Below are positions 51,184 through 58,716 of a stretch of DNA of 64,000 nt, piece after piece (positions within the stretch are counted from its first letter, which is position 1; each line of letters begins with the position of its first letter). Under the pieces are notes generated by a model. It did no database searches and had not been told where the DNA came from. It saw only the letters and a list, made by a program, of their open reading frames with translations. Both the position numbers and the translations under genes were made by a program. The stretch is taken from assembly GCF_002929335.1 (NCBI RefSeq), contig NZ_PJIL01000004.1, positions 215,818-279,817 on the forward strand. Direction: 5' to 3'. The stretch comes from Arthrobacter sp. Y81 (lineage in GTDB: Bacteria > Actinomycetota > Actinomycetes > Actinomycetales > Micrococcaceae).

Positions 51184-52458
51184 GTGGGGAACGGATTCGG
51201 GGAGAAGCTCCGCGCCGAACGACTCGAACGTGGGTTGACGCAAGCAGAACTGGGAAAGGACCTCTATTCTCCCAGCTACATCTCCCTCTTGGAAACAGGT
51301 CGGCGCGAACCAACCGCCGATGTTATAGAAGAGTTAGCCCGCAGGCTCGAGCTGGCCCCCAAAGCGTTGGAAGCCTGGAGCCAGCCTATCTCGGTCAGCG
51401 ACGCCGAGTACGTACTGGCCGGGCTCTACGCACGCCAGGCCTGGGATCTCCGGGACTACCCCCTCGCGGCGGCGCACGCCGCCACCGCCGCCCAGATAGC
51501 CCTCGAGGGCAAGAACACCAGTGCCTGGTGGAACATGACCTACATGCAGGCGGAATGCCTCATGAAGCAGGGCCAGCTGCAGGAATGCCAGAACATCATG
51601 CTGCACCTCCTCGAACACCCCATGGCCACTGAGTCCGCCGGCCTGGGGGTGCGCGCCCGGCAGATGCTCGCCGCGGTGTGCCACGGGCAGGGCCAGCTGG
51701 CCACGGCCGTCGAGCACGCCCAAAAGGCCGTGGAACTGTGCTCCCAGCTGCCGAAGGGGTCAACGCTGATCATCGGTGCCCTGCGCGCACTGATCGGCGC
51801 CCTGGCCGAAAGCGGCCGGCTGGACGAGGCCTGGACCTACTGCCAGGCCATGAACGACCAGATGGACGACCAGTCCATCTCGCAGCTCGCAGGCGAAGTG
51901 GCCTGGGTGATTGGCAACGTGGCCTTTATGCGGCATGACTACCCCGAGGGCATTAAGTACCACGAACGGGCCGCCAAGCTGCTCTCGCCGGCCAATGACA
52001 TCGAACTCTGGGCCCGCTTCAACAAAGCCTCCGCTGCAGTCCGGCTCTCGTCCGGCATCGTGGAACCGGAAACCCTCTCAGCGATCGAGCGCGCCGAACT
52101 GGCACTGTCCATCGTGGGCGGCAACAAAACGGACCAGCTCGAGGTGGCGTTCATCCGCGCACGCTGGCTGTACCTCACCGGTGACATCCCTGCCGCGGTA
52201 GCGAAGCTGCGTGAGATCCATGCCGAGCGCAAGGCCCTGGCCCGCCACACCGCAGGCGAAGTGTCGCTGCTGCTGGGGAAGTCGCTTAAGGCCGCCGGGG
52301 AATCCGACGAGGCGCTGGTGCTCCTCGAGGAAGCCCAGAAGGAGTTCAGTGCCGCCGGCGCCTCCGACAGGGTGCAGCAGGCCATGGACGCCGTGCTGGA
52401 GATCAAGCTGGCCCAGCGGCGCGCTGCCGCGGCCGAAGCCGCGGCAGAGGCCAGCTAG
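51184..52458 (+). CDS. XRE-type HTH regulator with TPR-like C-terminal domain (RRNPP-like)
   Basis: 424 aa; GTG start with AAGGAGG 6 nt upstream. Residues ~5-60 are an XRE helix-turn-helix (LRAERLERGLTQAELGKDLY, then SPSYISLLETGRREPTADVI). Residues ~75-415 are all-helical and made of ~35-40-residue repeats with TPR-like spacing, e.g. LYARQAWDLRDYPLAAAHAA, MQAECLMKQGQLQECQNIML, LRALIGALAESGRLDEAWTY, LGKSLKAAGESDEALVLLEE. This architecture and length match RRNPP pheromone receptors such as NprR (about 423 aa). Its partner is likely the divergent repeat-peptide gene. Convergent with purC, 22 bp away. Confidence 0.82.
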   Translation: MGNGFGEKLRAERLERGLTQAELGKDLYSPSYISLLETGRREPTADVIEELARRLELAPKALEAWSQPISVSDAEYVLAGLYARQAWDLRDYPLAAAHAATAAQIALEGKNTSAWWNMTYMQAECLMKQGQLQECQNIMLHLLEHPMATESAGLGVRARQMLAAVCHGQGQLATAVEHAQKAVELCSQLPKGSTLIIGALRALIGALAESGRLDEAWTYCQAMNDQMDDQSISQLAGEVAWVIGNVAFMRHDYPEGIKYHERAAKLLSPANDIELWARFNKASAAVRLSSGIVEPETLSAIERAELALSIVGGNKTDQLEVAFIRARWLYLTGDIPAAVAKLREIHAERKALARHTAGEVSLLLGKSLKAAGESDEALVLLEEAQKEFSAAGASDRVQQAMDAVLEIKLAQRRAAAAEAAAEAS

Positions 52459-52480
52459 GCAGGTCCTTTAGGCGAACCGG

Positions 52481-53434
52481 CTAGGCGAATTTGAGCCCGG
52501 TGAGTTTTTCGTACGCCTCAACGTAGCGGCCGCGCGTCCGGGTCACCACGTCCTCCGGCAGGGCCGGCGGCGGCGCATCCGAGGCCCGGTCCCAGCCGGA
52601 CTCGGCGGACGTCAGCCAGTCGCGGACGTACTGCTTGTCGTAGGAGGGCTGTGACTTGCCCGGTTCGTAGGTGGCCGCATCCCAGAACCGCGACGAGTCC
52701 GGGGTCAGGACCTCATCACCCAGGGTAATGACGCCGCTGGCCACGTCGAAGCCGAACTCCACCTTGGTGTCTGCGAGGATGATGCCGCGTTCACGGGCGA
52801 TTTCCTCGGCCCTGGTGTAGATCTTCAGTGTCAGCTCACGCAGGCGCGCGGCAACGTCGTCGCCAACGAGCCCCACTACGGCGTCGTAGGTGATGTTTTC
52901 GTCGTGCTCCCCCACCTCCGCCTTCGCGGACGGCGTGAAGATGGCCTCATCAAGGCGTGAACCGTCCACCAGGCCCTCCGGCAGCGGAATGCTGCACACG
53001 GTGCGGGACTGCTGGTACTCCAGGAGCCCGGAGCCGGTGAGGTAGCCGCGGGCGATGCATTCCACCGGGAACATATCCAGTTTCTTGCAGATCATGGCGC
53101 GGCCTTCGACGGCAGCGGGAACTCCGTCCTGCACGGTCGATGCGAGCACGTGGTGCTCCACGCCCAGCTGCCCGAACCACCACAGGCTGAGCTGGGTGAG
53201 GATGCGGCCCTTGTCCGGGATCTCGCTCGAAAGCACGTGGTCGTAGGCGCTGATGCGGTCGCTGGCCACTACCAGGACGCAGTCCTGGCCGAACTGCGCC
53301 GTGAGGGAATCGTCCGCCGGAACGTAAAGGTCCCGGACTTTCCCGGAGTACACGTGGCGCCAGCCCGGCAGGTCCAGCGTTTCGGTGTCGAGGCCCGTCT
53401 TGGGGGCTGCGTCCGGCTGGGAATTCTCAGTCAT
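52481..53434 (-). CDS. purC: phosphoribosylaminoimidazole-succinocarboxamide synthase
   Basis: 317 aa. Joins aspartate to CAIR, step 7 of purine synthesis. GWRHVYSGKVRDLY with the ATP-binding loop, VVASDRISAYDHVLSSEIPD, VECIARGYLTGSGLLEYQQS, and FGFDVASGVITLGDEVLTPD then SSRFWDAATYEPG. The length fits the yeast-like/actinobacterial PurC. It starts one base after the purD stop, so they are one operon. Confidence 0.95.
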   Translation of the reverse strand: MTENSQPDAAPKTGLDTETLDLPGWRHVYSGKVRDLYVPADDSLTAQFGQDCVLVVASDRISAYDHVLSSEIPDKGRILTQLSLWWFGQLGVEHHVLASTVQDGVPAAVEGRAMICKKLDMFPVECIARGYLTGSGLLEYQQSRTVCSIPLPEGLVDGSRLDEAIFTPSAKAEVGEHDENITYDAVVGLVGDDVAARLRELTLKIYTRAEEIARERGIILADTKVEFGFDVASGVITLGDEVLTPDSSRFWDAATYEPGKSQPSYDKQYVRDWLTSAESGWDRASDAPPPALPEDVVTRTRGRYVEAYEKLTGLKFA

Positions 53435-53435
53435 G

Positions 53436-54761
53436 CTATGCCTTTGCCTTCGTCACGGGCAGCGTTCCGGTGGCGGATCCGTTGGTGGACGCCACCTTGA
53501 TTTCGCCGCGCGCCGCCTTCCGACCGATATCGGTGCGGAACTGTCCGCCTTCAAGCTGCACCAGCTCCACGCCGTCGTACGCCCGTTCCCGGGCCTCCAC
53601 GAGGTCGGTTCCCAGCGCCACAACGGCGAGCACGCGGCCGCCCGCGGAGACTACCTTGCCTTCCTCGTCCAGCTTGGTGCCGGCGTGGATCACGTGCACG
53701 CCCTCCAGCTCATCAACCTTCTTGAGCCCGCGGATGCGGTCCCCGGTCCGCGGGGTGTCCGGGTAGTTTTCGGAGGCCACCACGACGGCGACTGCGGTGT
53801 CCTTGGACCAGCGCAGCTCTTCCGCCTTGTCCAGTTCGCCCTTGGCGGCCGCCAGCAGCAGCGAGCCAAGCGGGGTCTTGAGCCGGGCCAGGACGGCCTG
53901 GGTTTCGGGATCGCCGAAGCGGACGTTGAACTCGATGACGCGGGTGCCGCGCTTGGTCAGGGCAAGGCCAACGAACAGCACGCCTACGAACGGGGTGCCT
54001 CGGCGCGCCATCTCATTGACCGTGGGCTGAGCTACGCGGTCAATGACCTCCTGGACCAGGCCTTCCGGAGCCCACTCCAGCGGGGTGTACGCGCCCATGC
54101 CGCCGGTGTTGGGGCCCTCGTCGTTGTCGAAGATGCGCTTGAAGTCCTGCGCCGGGGAGAGCGCCACCGTGTTGCGGCCGTCGCACAGGACGAACACGGA
54201 AACCTCGGGGCCGTCCAGGAACTCCTCAATAACCACGGAGCCGCCCACGTCAAAACAGGTCTGGGCGTGGGCCAGGGCTTCGTCCCGGTTCTTGGTGACC
54301 ACAACGCCCTTGCCCGCCGCCAGGCCGTCGTCCTTCACCACGTAGGGGGCGCCGAAGGTGTCCAGCGCATCGGCGGCTTCCTCGGCGTTACTGGCAACGC
54401 GCGCCATGGCGGTCGGAACGCCGGCCTCGGCCATGACCTGCTTGGCGAAGGCCTTGGACGCCTCGAGCTGGGCGGCGGCCTTGCTGGGCCCGAACACCGG
54501 GATCCCTGCTGCACGGACGGCGTCGGACACTCCAGCCGCCAGGGGCGCCTCGGGACCAACCACCACCAGGTCCACCGTCAGCTTGGTGGCCAGGGCGGCA
54601 ACAGCGTCCGGGTCATTGGCGTCGATGGCGTGCGTGGGGACCAGTTTGCCGATGCCCGCGTTGCCCGGAGCCGCATGGACTTCCGAAACGTTGGGGTCTG
54701 CAAGCAGGGAACGGACAATGGCGTGTTCGCGGCCACCAGGGCCAATGACTAGTACCTTCAC
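53436..54761 (-). CDS. purD: phosphoribosylamine-glycine ligase
   Basis: 441 aa. Step 2 of purine synthesis. N-terminal VKVLVIGPGGREHAIVRSLL, VVGPEAPLAAGVSDAVRAAG, the ATP-grasp DDGLAAGKGVVVT and FNVRFGDPETQAVLARLKTP. The start is GTG 54761, which begins directly at the VKVLVIG strand; the ATG at 54785 would add eight residues before it. TGGAG lies 3 nt upstream and TACCCT 8 nt upstream, so initiation could be near-leaderless. Confidence 0.95.
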   Translation of the reverse strand: MKVLVIGPGGREHAIVRSLLADPNVSEVHAAPGNAGIGKLVPTHAIDANDPDAVAALATKLTVDLVVVGPEAPLAAGVSDAVRAAGIPVFGPSKAAAQLEASKAFAKQVMAEAGVPTAMARVASNAEEAADALDTFGAPYVVKDDGLAAGKGVVVTKNRDEALAHAQTCFDVGGSVVIEEFLDGPEVSVFVLCDGRNTVALSPAQDFKRIFDNDEGPNTGGMGAYTPLEWAPEGLVQEVIDRVAQPTVNEMARRGTPFVGVLFVGLALTKRGTRVIEFNVRFGDPETQAVLARLKTPLGSLLLAAAKGELDKAEELRWSKDTAVAVVVASENYPDTPRTGDRIRGLKKVDELEGVHVIHAGTKLDEEGKVVSAGGRVLAVVALGTDLVEARERAYDGVELVQLEGGQFRTDIGRKAARGEIKVASTNGSATGTLPVTKAKA

Positions 54762-54851
54762 AGTCTCCAAGGGTACTTTGTGCACCCGGTCCGGTCCTAA
54801 GCCGTGACCTGCCCCATCAATCCTTAAGGCCGGCAGCTACGAACCCCCGGC

Positions 54852-56453
54852 ATGAAGAAGCTCACGAACTGGCTCCAGGGCCCCACCGCGCTGGCCGCCC
54901 TGGCAGGCGTGGCCGCGGCCGCCGTCGTCCTTTCCGTTGCGGAACTGATCGGCGCCTTCTTCACGGCGCGGGCAACGCCGCTCATTGCCCTCGGCTCCAC
55001 CTTTATCGACTTCACGCCGCCATGGCTGAAGGATTTTGCCATCGCCACGTTCGGCACCAATGACAAGGCAGCACTGTTCGCGGGAATGGGCCTGACCATC
55101 CTCCTGCTGGCCTGTGTGCTGGGCGTTGTGGCCTACCGGAAGTGGGCGCTGGGCGTGGCCGGCGTCCTGCTGATGGGCGCGGTCATTGTCGCCAGCGTGG
55201 TCACCCGGGCCAGCGTGAAGCCGCTGGACGCCATCCCGTCGCTGATCGGCACCGTGGCCGGGCTGGTGGTGCTGCGCCTGCTGATGACGCGGCTGTGGCG
55301 GATGCGCCCGTGGCGCGGTGTCGCAGCCGATGTGGCAGCCGATGTGGCAGCCGATGTGGCAGCCAAGGACACCGAACGTCCGGCCACAACGCGCCGTGCC
55401 TTCTTCGCCGCGTCCGGGATTACTGCTGCGGCGGCCGCCATCGCGGCCACCGGAGGCCGCTTGCTCAGCGCGGCACGCAGCAACGTGGCCCAGGCCCGTG
55501 AATCCCTGCAGCTCCCTGCGCCGGCCAGGGCCGCCCCCGCCGTCCCGGCCGGCGTGCAGTCAGCCGCCCGGGGCGTCACGCCGTGGGTCACTCCAAACAA
55601 TGAGTTCTACCGGATCGACACCGCCCTGAGCGTGCCGGAGATCAACGTCCAGGACTGGGAGCTCCGCGTCCACGGCCTGGTGGAGCAGGAAGTCACGCTG
55701 ACATTCCAGGACCTGCTCGACGCCGAGCTGATCGAGTCGCACGTGACGCTCACCTGTGTGTCGAATCCCGTCGGCGGAAACCTCGCCGGAAACGCCAAAT
55801 GGCTGGGGCTTCCCCTGCGCGAGGTCCTCAAAATGGCGCGCCCCAAGGACGGTGCCGACATGGTGCTGTCCACGTCCGAGGACGGTTTCAGCGCGTCGAC
55901 TCCGCTCGAAGTGCTGCAGGACGACCGGGACGCCATGCTGGCGATCGGCATGAACGGCGAGCCCCTGCCGCTTGAACACGGATACCCCGTGCGCATGGTG
56001 GTCCCCGGCCTGTACGGCTTTGTCTCCGCCACCAAATGGGTTGTGGACCTGGAAGTCACCCGCTTCGCGGACAGCAAGGCGTACTGGACAGACCGCGGCT
56101 GGTCCGAGCGCGGCCCCATCAAGACCATGGCCCGGGTGGAGGTGCCCAAGTCCTTCGCGCAGGTCCCGGCCGGCAAGGTGGCCATCGGCGGCACGGCCTG
56201 GGCCCAGACCCGCGGGATCACCAAGGTCGAAGTGCAGATCGACAACGGCCCCTGGACCGAGGCCGTGCTGTCCGCGGAAGCCTCCGTGGTGACGTGGCGG
56301 CAGTGGTCGTTCGAATGGGACGCCACGCCCGGGCCGCACTACATCAAGGCCCGCGCCACCGACGGCACCGGCCAGGTCCAGACGGACAAGCGCGCCGATC
56401 CCGTGCCCGACGGCGCCTCCGGCTGGCAGTCGGTCATGGTGACGGTGCAATAG
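54852..56453 (+). CDS. membrane-anchored molybdopterin (sulfite oxidase-like) oxidoreductase
   Basis: 533 aa. The N-terminal ~155 residues hold about four to five membrane helices; a linker with a three-fold ADVA repeat follows, then a twin-arginine-like TTRRAFFAASG before another hydrophobic stretch, and the extracytoplasmic Mo-cofactor domain: TPNNEFYRIDTALSVPEI, the molybdenum-ligand Cys in VTLTCVSNPVGGNLAGNAKW, HGYPVRMVVPGLYGFVSATK, then a C-terminal Mo-co dimerisation domain. Related to YuiH/sulfite oxidase-type proteins. Substrate unknown. It is divergent from purD. Confidence 0.87.
   Translation: MKKLTNWLQGPTALAALAGVAAAAVVLSVAELIGAFFTARATPLIALGSTFIDFTPPWLKDFAIATFGTNDKAALFAGMGLTILLLACVLGVVAYRKWALGVAGVLLMGAVIVASVVTRASVKPLDAIPSLIGTVAGLVVLRLLMTRLWRMRPWRGVAADVAADVAADVAAKDTERPATTRRAFFAASGITAAAAAIAATGGRLLSAARSNVAQARESLQLPAPARAAPAVPAGVQSAARGVTPWVTPNNEFYRIDTALSVPEINVQDWELRVHGLVEQEVTLTFQDLLDAELIESHVTLTCVSNPVGGNLAGNAKWLGLPLREVLKMARPKDGADMVLSTSEDGFSASTPLEVLQDDRDAMLAIGMNGEPLPLEHGYPVRMVVPGLYGFVSATKWVVDLEVTRFADSKAYWTDRGWSERGPIKTMARVEVPKSFAQVPAGKVAIGGTAWAQTRGITKVEVQIDNGPWTEAVLSAEASVVTWRQWSFEWDATPGPHYIKARATDGTGQVQTDKRADPVPDGASGWQSVMVTVQ
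55323..55364 (+). repeat. 12-bp tandem repeat, 3.5 copies, in the linker
   Basis: GCAGCCGATGTG repeated at 55323, 55335 and 55347, with a final GCAGCC. It encodes AADV units between the membrane domain and the Mo-cofactor domain. In-frame, so copy-number change only alters linker length. Confidence 0.9.
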
Positions 56454-56498
56454 CCCGGCCATGGCCCCGGATTTCCCGGGTTTCCAGCACCTGCACCA

Positions 56499-56504
56499 TA
56501 GACT
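56499..56504 (+). promoter_or_regulatory. leaderless-type -10 box for the asparaginase
   Basis: TAGACT, 6 nt before the ATG at 56511. Confidence 0.5.
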
Positions 56505-56510
56505 TTAGCC

Positions 56511-57527
56511 ATGCCAGAAAATCCGCATGCCACATTCACAGTGGAGTCCGCCGTCGAACTGGCAGTCGTGGAACGAAGCGGTTTCGTCGAATCCCGGCAC
56601 ATCGGCTCAGCCGTGGTTCTTGCCGCCGACGGAACGGTGGTCACGCAGCTCGGCGACATCACCACCCCCATCTACGCCCGCTCTGCGCTGAAGCCGCTGC
56701 AGGCCCTCGCCGCCATGCAGGCCGGCGTCCCACTGCGCGGCGCCCAGGTTGCCCTAGCCTGTGCCAGCCACACCGGGTCGCTGGACCACATGGATGTGGT
56801 GGAGGGGATGCTCAAGGCAGCCGGCGTCAAGGAAGAGCAGCTGCAGTGTCCCACCGCCTGGCCGCAGGACGAGAACGCCCGCCACTGGCTCATCCGGTCG
56901 GAGCAGGGCAAGTCCAAGCTTGCGTTCAACTGCTCGGGAAAGCACGCCGCCTTCCTGTGGGCCTGCACGGAGAACGGCTGGGACACCCACAGCTACCTTG
57001 AGCCCAACCATCCGCTGCAGCAGCGCGTCCGGTCCGCCATCGAGGAGTATTCCGGCGAGCGGATTGCGCACCTGGGCATCGACGGCTGCGGCGCTCCCGT
57101 GGCGGCCATTTCCCTGACGGGGCTGGCACGGGCCTACTCCCGGCTGGCCAAGGCTCCGGGGGACAAGAATTCGAACGCGCGTGCCGCCACCATCGCCACG
57201 TCCATGCTTGACTACCCGTGGGCCGTCCAGGGCAAGGGCGAGCCCAACACCATCGTGATGGACGAACTGGAGATCATCGCCAAGATCGGCGCGGAAGGCG
57301 TGCTGGCCATGGCCACCAGCACGGGCGTTTCCGTGGCCATCAAGGTCCTGGACGGAAACCTGCGCGCCACCACCCTGGTGGGCCTCACCCTGCTGGCCGC
57401 CTCCGGCGCGGTGGACATCCCGGGCGTCTCCAGCGTGCTGGAAAAAGTCGTGGAGCCCGTGCTCGGCGGAGGACGGCCCGTGGGCAAGATCCGGCTCGGC
57501 CACGCCGTCTCGGCGCTGCTGGACTGA
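56511..57527 (+). CDS. asparaginase (ReAV/AnsA-type II family)
   Basis: 338 aa. Family of Rhizobium-type asparaginases, unrelated to the E. coli enzymes: ITTPIYARSALKPLQALAAM, ACASHTGSLDHM, NCSGKHAAFLWAC with the Ser-x-x-Lys-like SGKH pair, and HLGIDGCGAPVAAISL. Converts asparagine to aspartate and ammonia. Followed 1 bp later by the sterol-carrier-like gene, so the two are cotranscribed from a leaderless promoter. Confidence 0.88.
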   Translation: MPENPHATFTVESAVELAVVERSGFVESRHIGSAVVLAADGTVVTQLGDITTPIYARSALKPLQALAAMQAGVPLRGAQVALACASHTGSLDHMDVVEGMLKAAGVKEEQLQCPTAWPQDENARHWLIRSEQGKSKLAFNCSGKHAAFLWACTENGWDTHSYLEPNHPLQQRVRSAIEEYSGERIAHLGIDGCGAPVAAISLTGLARAYSRLAKAPGDKNSNARAATIATSMLDYPWAVQGKGEPNTIVMDELEIIAKIGAEGVLAMATSTGVSVAIKVLDGNLRATTLVGLTLLAASGAVDIPGVSSVLEKVVEPVLGGGRPVGKIRLGHAVSALLD

Positions 57528-57528
57528 C

Positions 57529-57915
57529 ATGGCAATTTCACGCCGCCGCATCGATATCGACGAGGGCCGCGCCGCGCTGGCCGCCTGGCGGGAAGCGGGC
57601 GTTCCGGCGTCGGGCGTTCCGGCGTCGGGGGTTCCGCGTGCGGTGACCGCGACGGCGGTGCGCTACTCGCTGGAAGAGGTCACCGCGAGGGCGCCGGGCA
57701 ACTCCGTCGAGGTGCGCGTTCCGCCGTTCGGCGTCACGCAGTGTGTGGAGGGCCCGCGCCATACGCGCGGTACTCCCCCGAACGTCATAGAGTGCGACGC
57801 CGCCACCTGGCTGGCGATGGTCACCGGCCAGTTGAACTGGTCGGACGCCGTGGCGTCCGGGAAGGTAGCCGCGTCGGGGCTGCGGGCGGACCTGTCGGAA
57901 CTGCTCCCGCTGTAG
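57529..57915 (+). CDS. sterol carrier (SCP2-like) family protein
   Basis: 128 aa. A small domain containing SLEEVTARAPGNSVEVRVPP, FGVTQCVEGPRHTRGTPPNV and TWLAMVTGQLNWSDAVASGK, as in actinobacterial 'sterol carrier family' proteins found near purine genes. Ligand unknown. Near the N-terminus GVPAS is repeated, encoded by a tandem 15-bp repeat. Coupled to the asparaginase gene (1-bp gap). Confidence 0.8.
   Translation: MAISRRRIDIDEGRAALAAWREAGVPASGVPASGVPRAVTATAVRYSLEEVTARAPGNSVEVRVPPFGVTQCVEGPRHTRGTPPNVIECDAATWLAMVTGQLNWSDAVASGKVAASGLRADLSELLPL
57598..57636 (+). repeat. 15-bp tandem repeat (2.6 copies)
   Basis: GGCGTTCCGGCGTCG at 57598 and 57613 and a partial third copy from 57628. It encodes GVPAS units in the N-terminal arm of the sterol-carrier-like protein. 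Confidence 0.85.
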
Positions 57916-57931
57916 TCCCCGGCAGGACGCT

Positions 57932-58582
57932 TCAGCGGACCTTGGCCGGAACCTCAGCAGCCGGGTGCGGGACGGTGTTCTGGAGCCTGGTGGACAGCGC
58001 AATCACCACGGCCAGGACAAACGCCAGCACCGCGATCAGCAGGGACATGATTGCCACGTGTCCGTAGCCGTCGATCCGCGGATCAAGGAACGGGTAGGGG
58101 TACCAGTCCGCGAAAGGACCGCGGAGCAGGCTGTACACCAGGTATGCCAGCGGGTAAGCCAGCCAGATCAGGGATTCCCTGAGCGAGATCCGCTTCCGGG
58201 GAAGGTCCACGAGCCAGTCGATCACGATCACGGTGGGCATGGTGTAGTGCAGCACCACGTTGATCCAGGGGACCGCCGTGTCCACTTCGATATTGCTCAG
58301 CAGCAGGCTGTAGGTAATCCCGGTGATGGTCATGTACATGGTGGCCGCGCCGCGCAGCAGCTCCAGCCACCGGGTGGTCCGGCCCTGCCAGGCGTACCAG
58401 CCCGCGATCCCGAACGTTGCGGTGGCGATGATGTTCGACTCGACAGTGAAGAAGCTGAAGAAGTTCAGCGGCCGGTAGTTGGCGATGTTCTGGACGTTGT
58501 ACGTGAACTGACCCACGAGTGCGGCCAGGCAGAGCGCCGCGAAGAAAAACCTGAATAGTGCAAGTCCCCTGTTTGCCGTCAT
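57932..58582 (-). CDS. Pr6Pr-type six-helix membrane protein
   Basis: 216 aa with six predicted membrane helices. Characteristic polar residues within helices: FFSFFTVESNIIATATFGIA, MTITGITYSLLL, VLHYTMPTVIVIDWLVD, WLAYPLAYLVYSLLRGPFAD and WYPYPFLDP. I recognise it as the Pr6Pr family (conserved Pro in six-helix proteins) of unknown function. The start 58582 has a leaderless-type TAGGAT. Convergent with the sterol-carrier gene. Confidence 0.75.
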   Translation of the reverse strand: MTANRGLALFRFFFAALCLAALVGQFTYNVQNIANYRPLNFFSFFTVESNIIATATFGIAGWYAWQGRTTRWLELLRGAATMYMTITGITYSLLLSNIEVDTAVPWINVVLHYTMPTVIVIDWLVDLPRKRISLRESLIWLAYPLAYLVYSLLRGPFADWYPYPFLDPRIDGYGHVAIMSLLIAVLAFVLAVVIALSTRLQNTVPHPAAEVPAKVR

Positions 58583-58588
58583 GAGGAA

Positions 58589-58594
58589 ATCCTA
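58589..58594 (-). promoter_or_regulatory. leaderless-type -10 box for the Pr6Pr-type gene
   Basis: TAGGAT on the minus strand, 6 nt before the ATG at 58582. Confidence 0.45.
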
Positions 58595-58624
58595 GGCGAC
58601 GCGCCCGGCTCCGGCTCAGCAACG

Positions 58625-58662
58625 CGCAGCCCCGCCCCGGTGGCTTCCGGGGCGGGGCTGCG
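58625..58662. terminator. hairpin downstream of the dicarboxylate symporter
   Basis: CGCAGCCCCGCCCCGG / CCGGGGCGGGGCTGCG, a 16-bp perfect stem with a 6-nt loop. The T-run is weak on the minus strand. Confidence 0.75.
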
Positions 58663-58716
58663 TTTGTGCCGGTGCTGAAGTTTTCCGGTTGCGGGTGCGC
58701 TGTTTTGGGCGTCCCG

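Noticed and set aside
54762..54785. Longer purD start at the ATG 54785
   Set aside because: PurD proteins begin at the VKVLVIG strand; the extra eight residues have no support, and the GTG at 54761 is closer to the promoter-type box.
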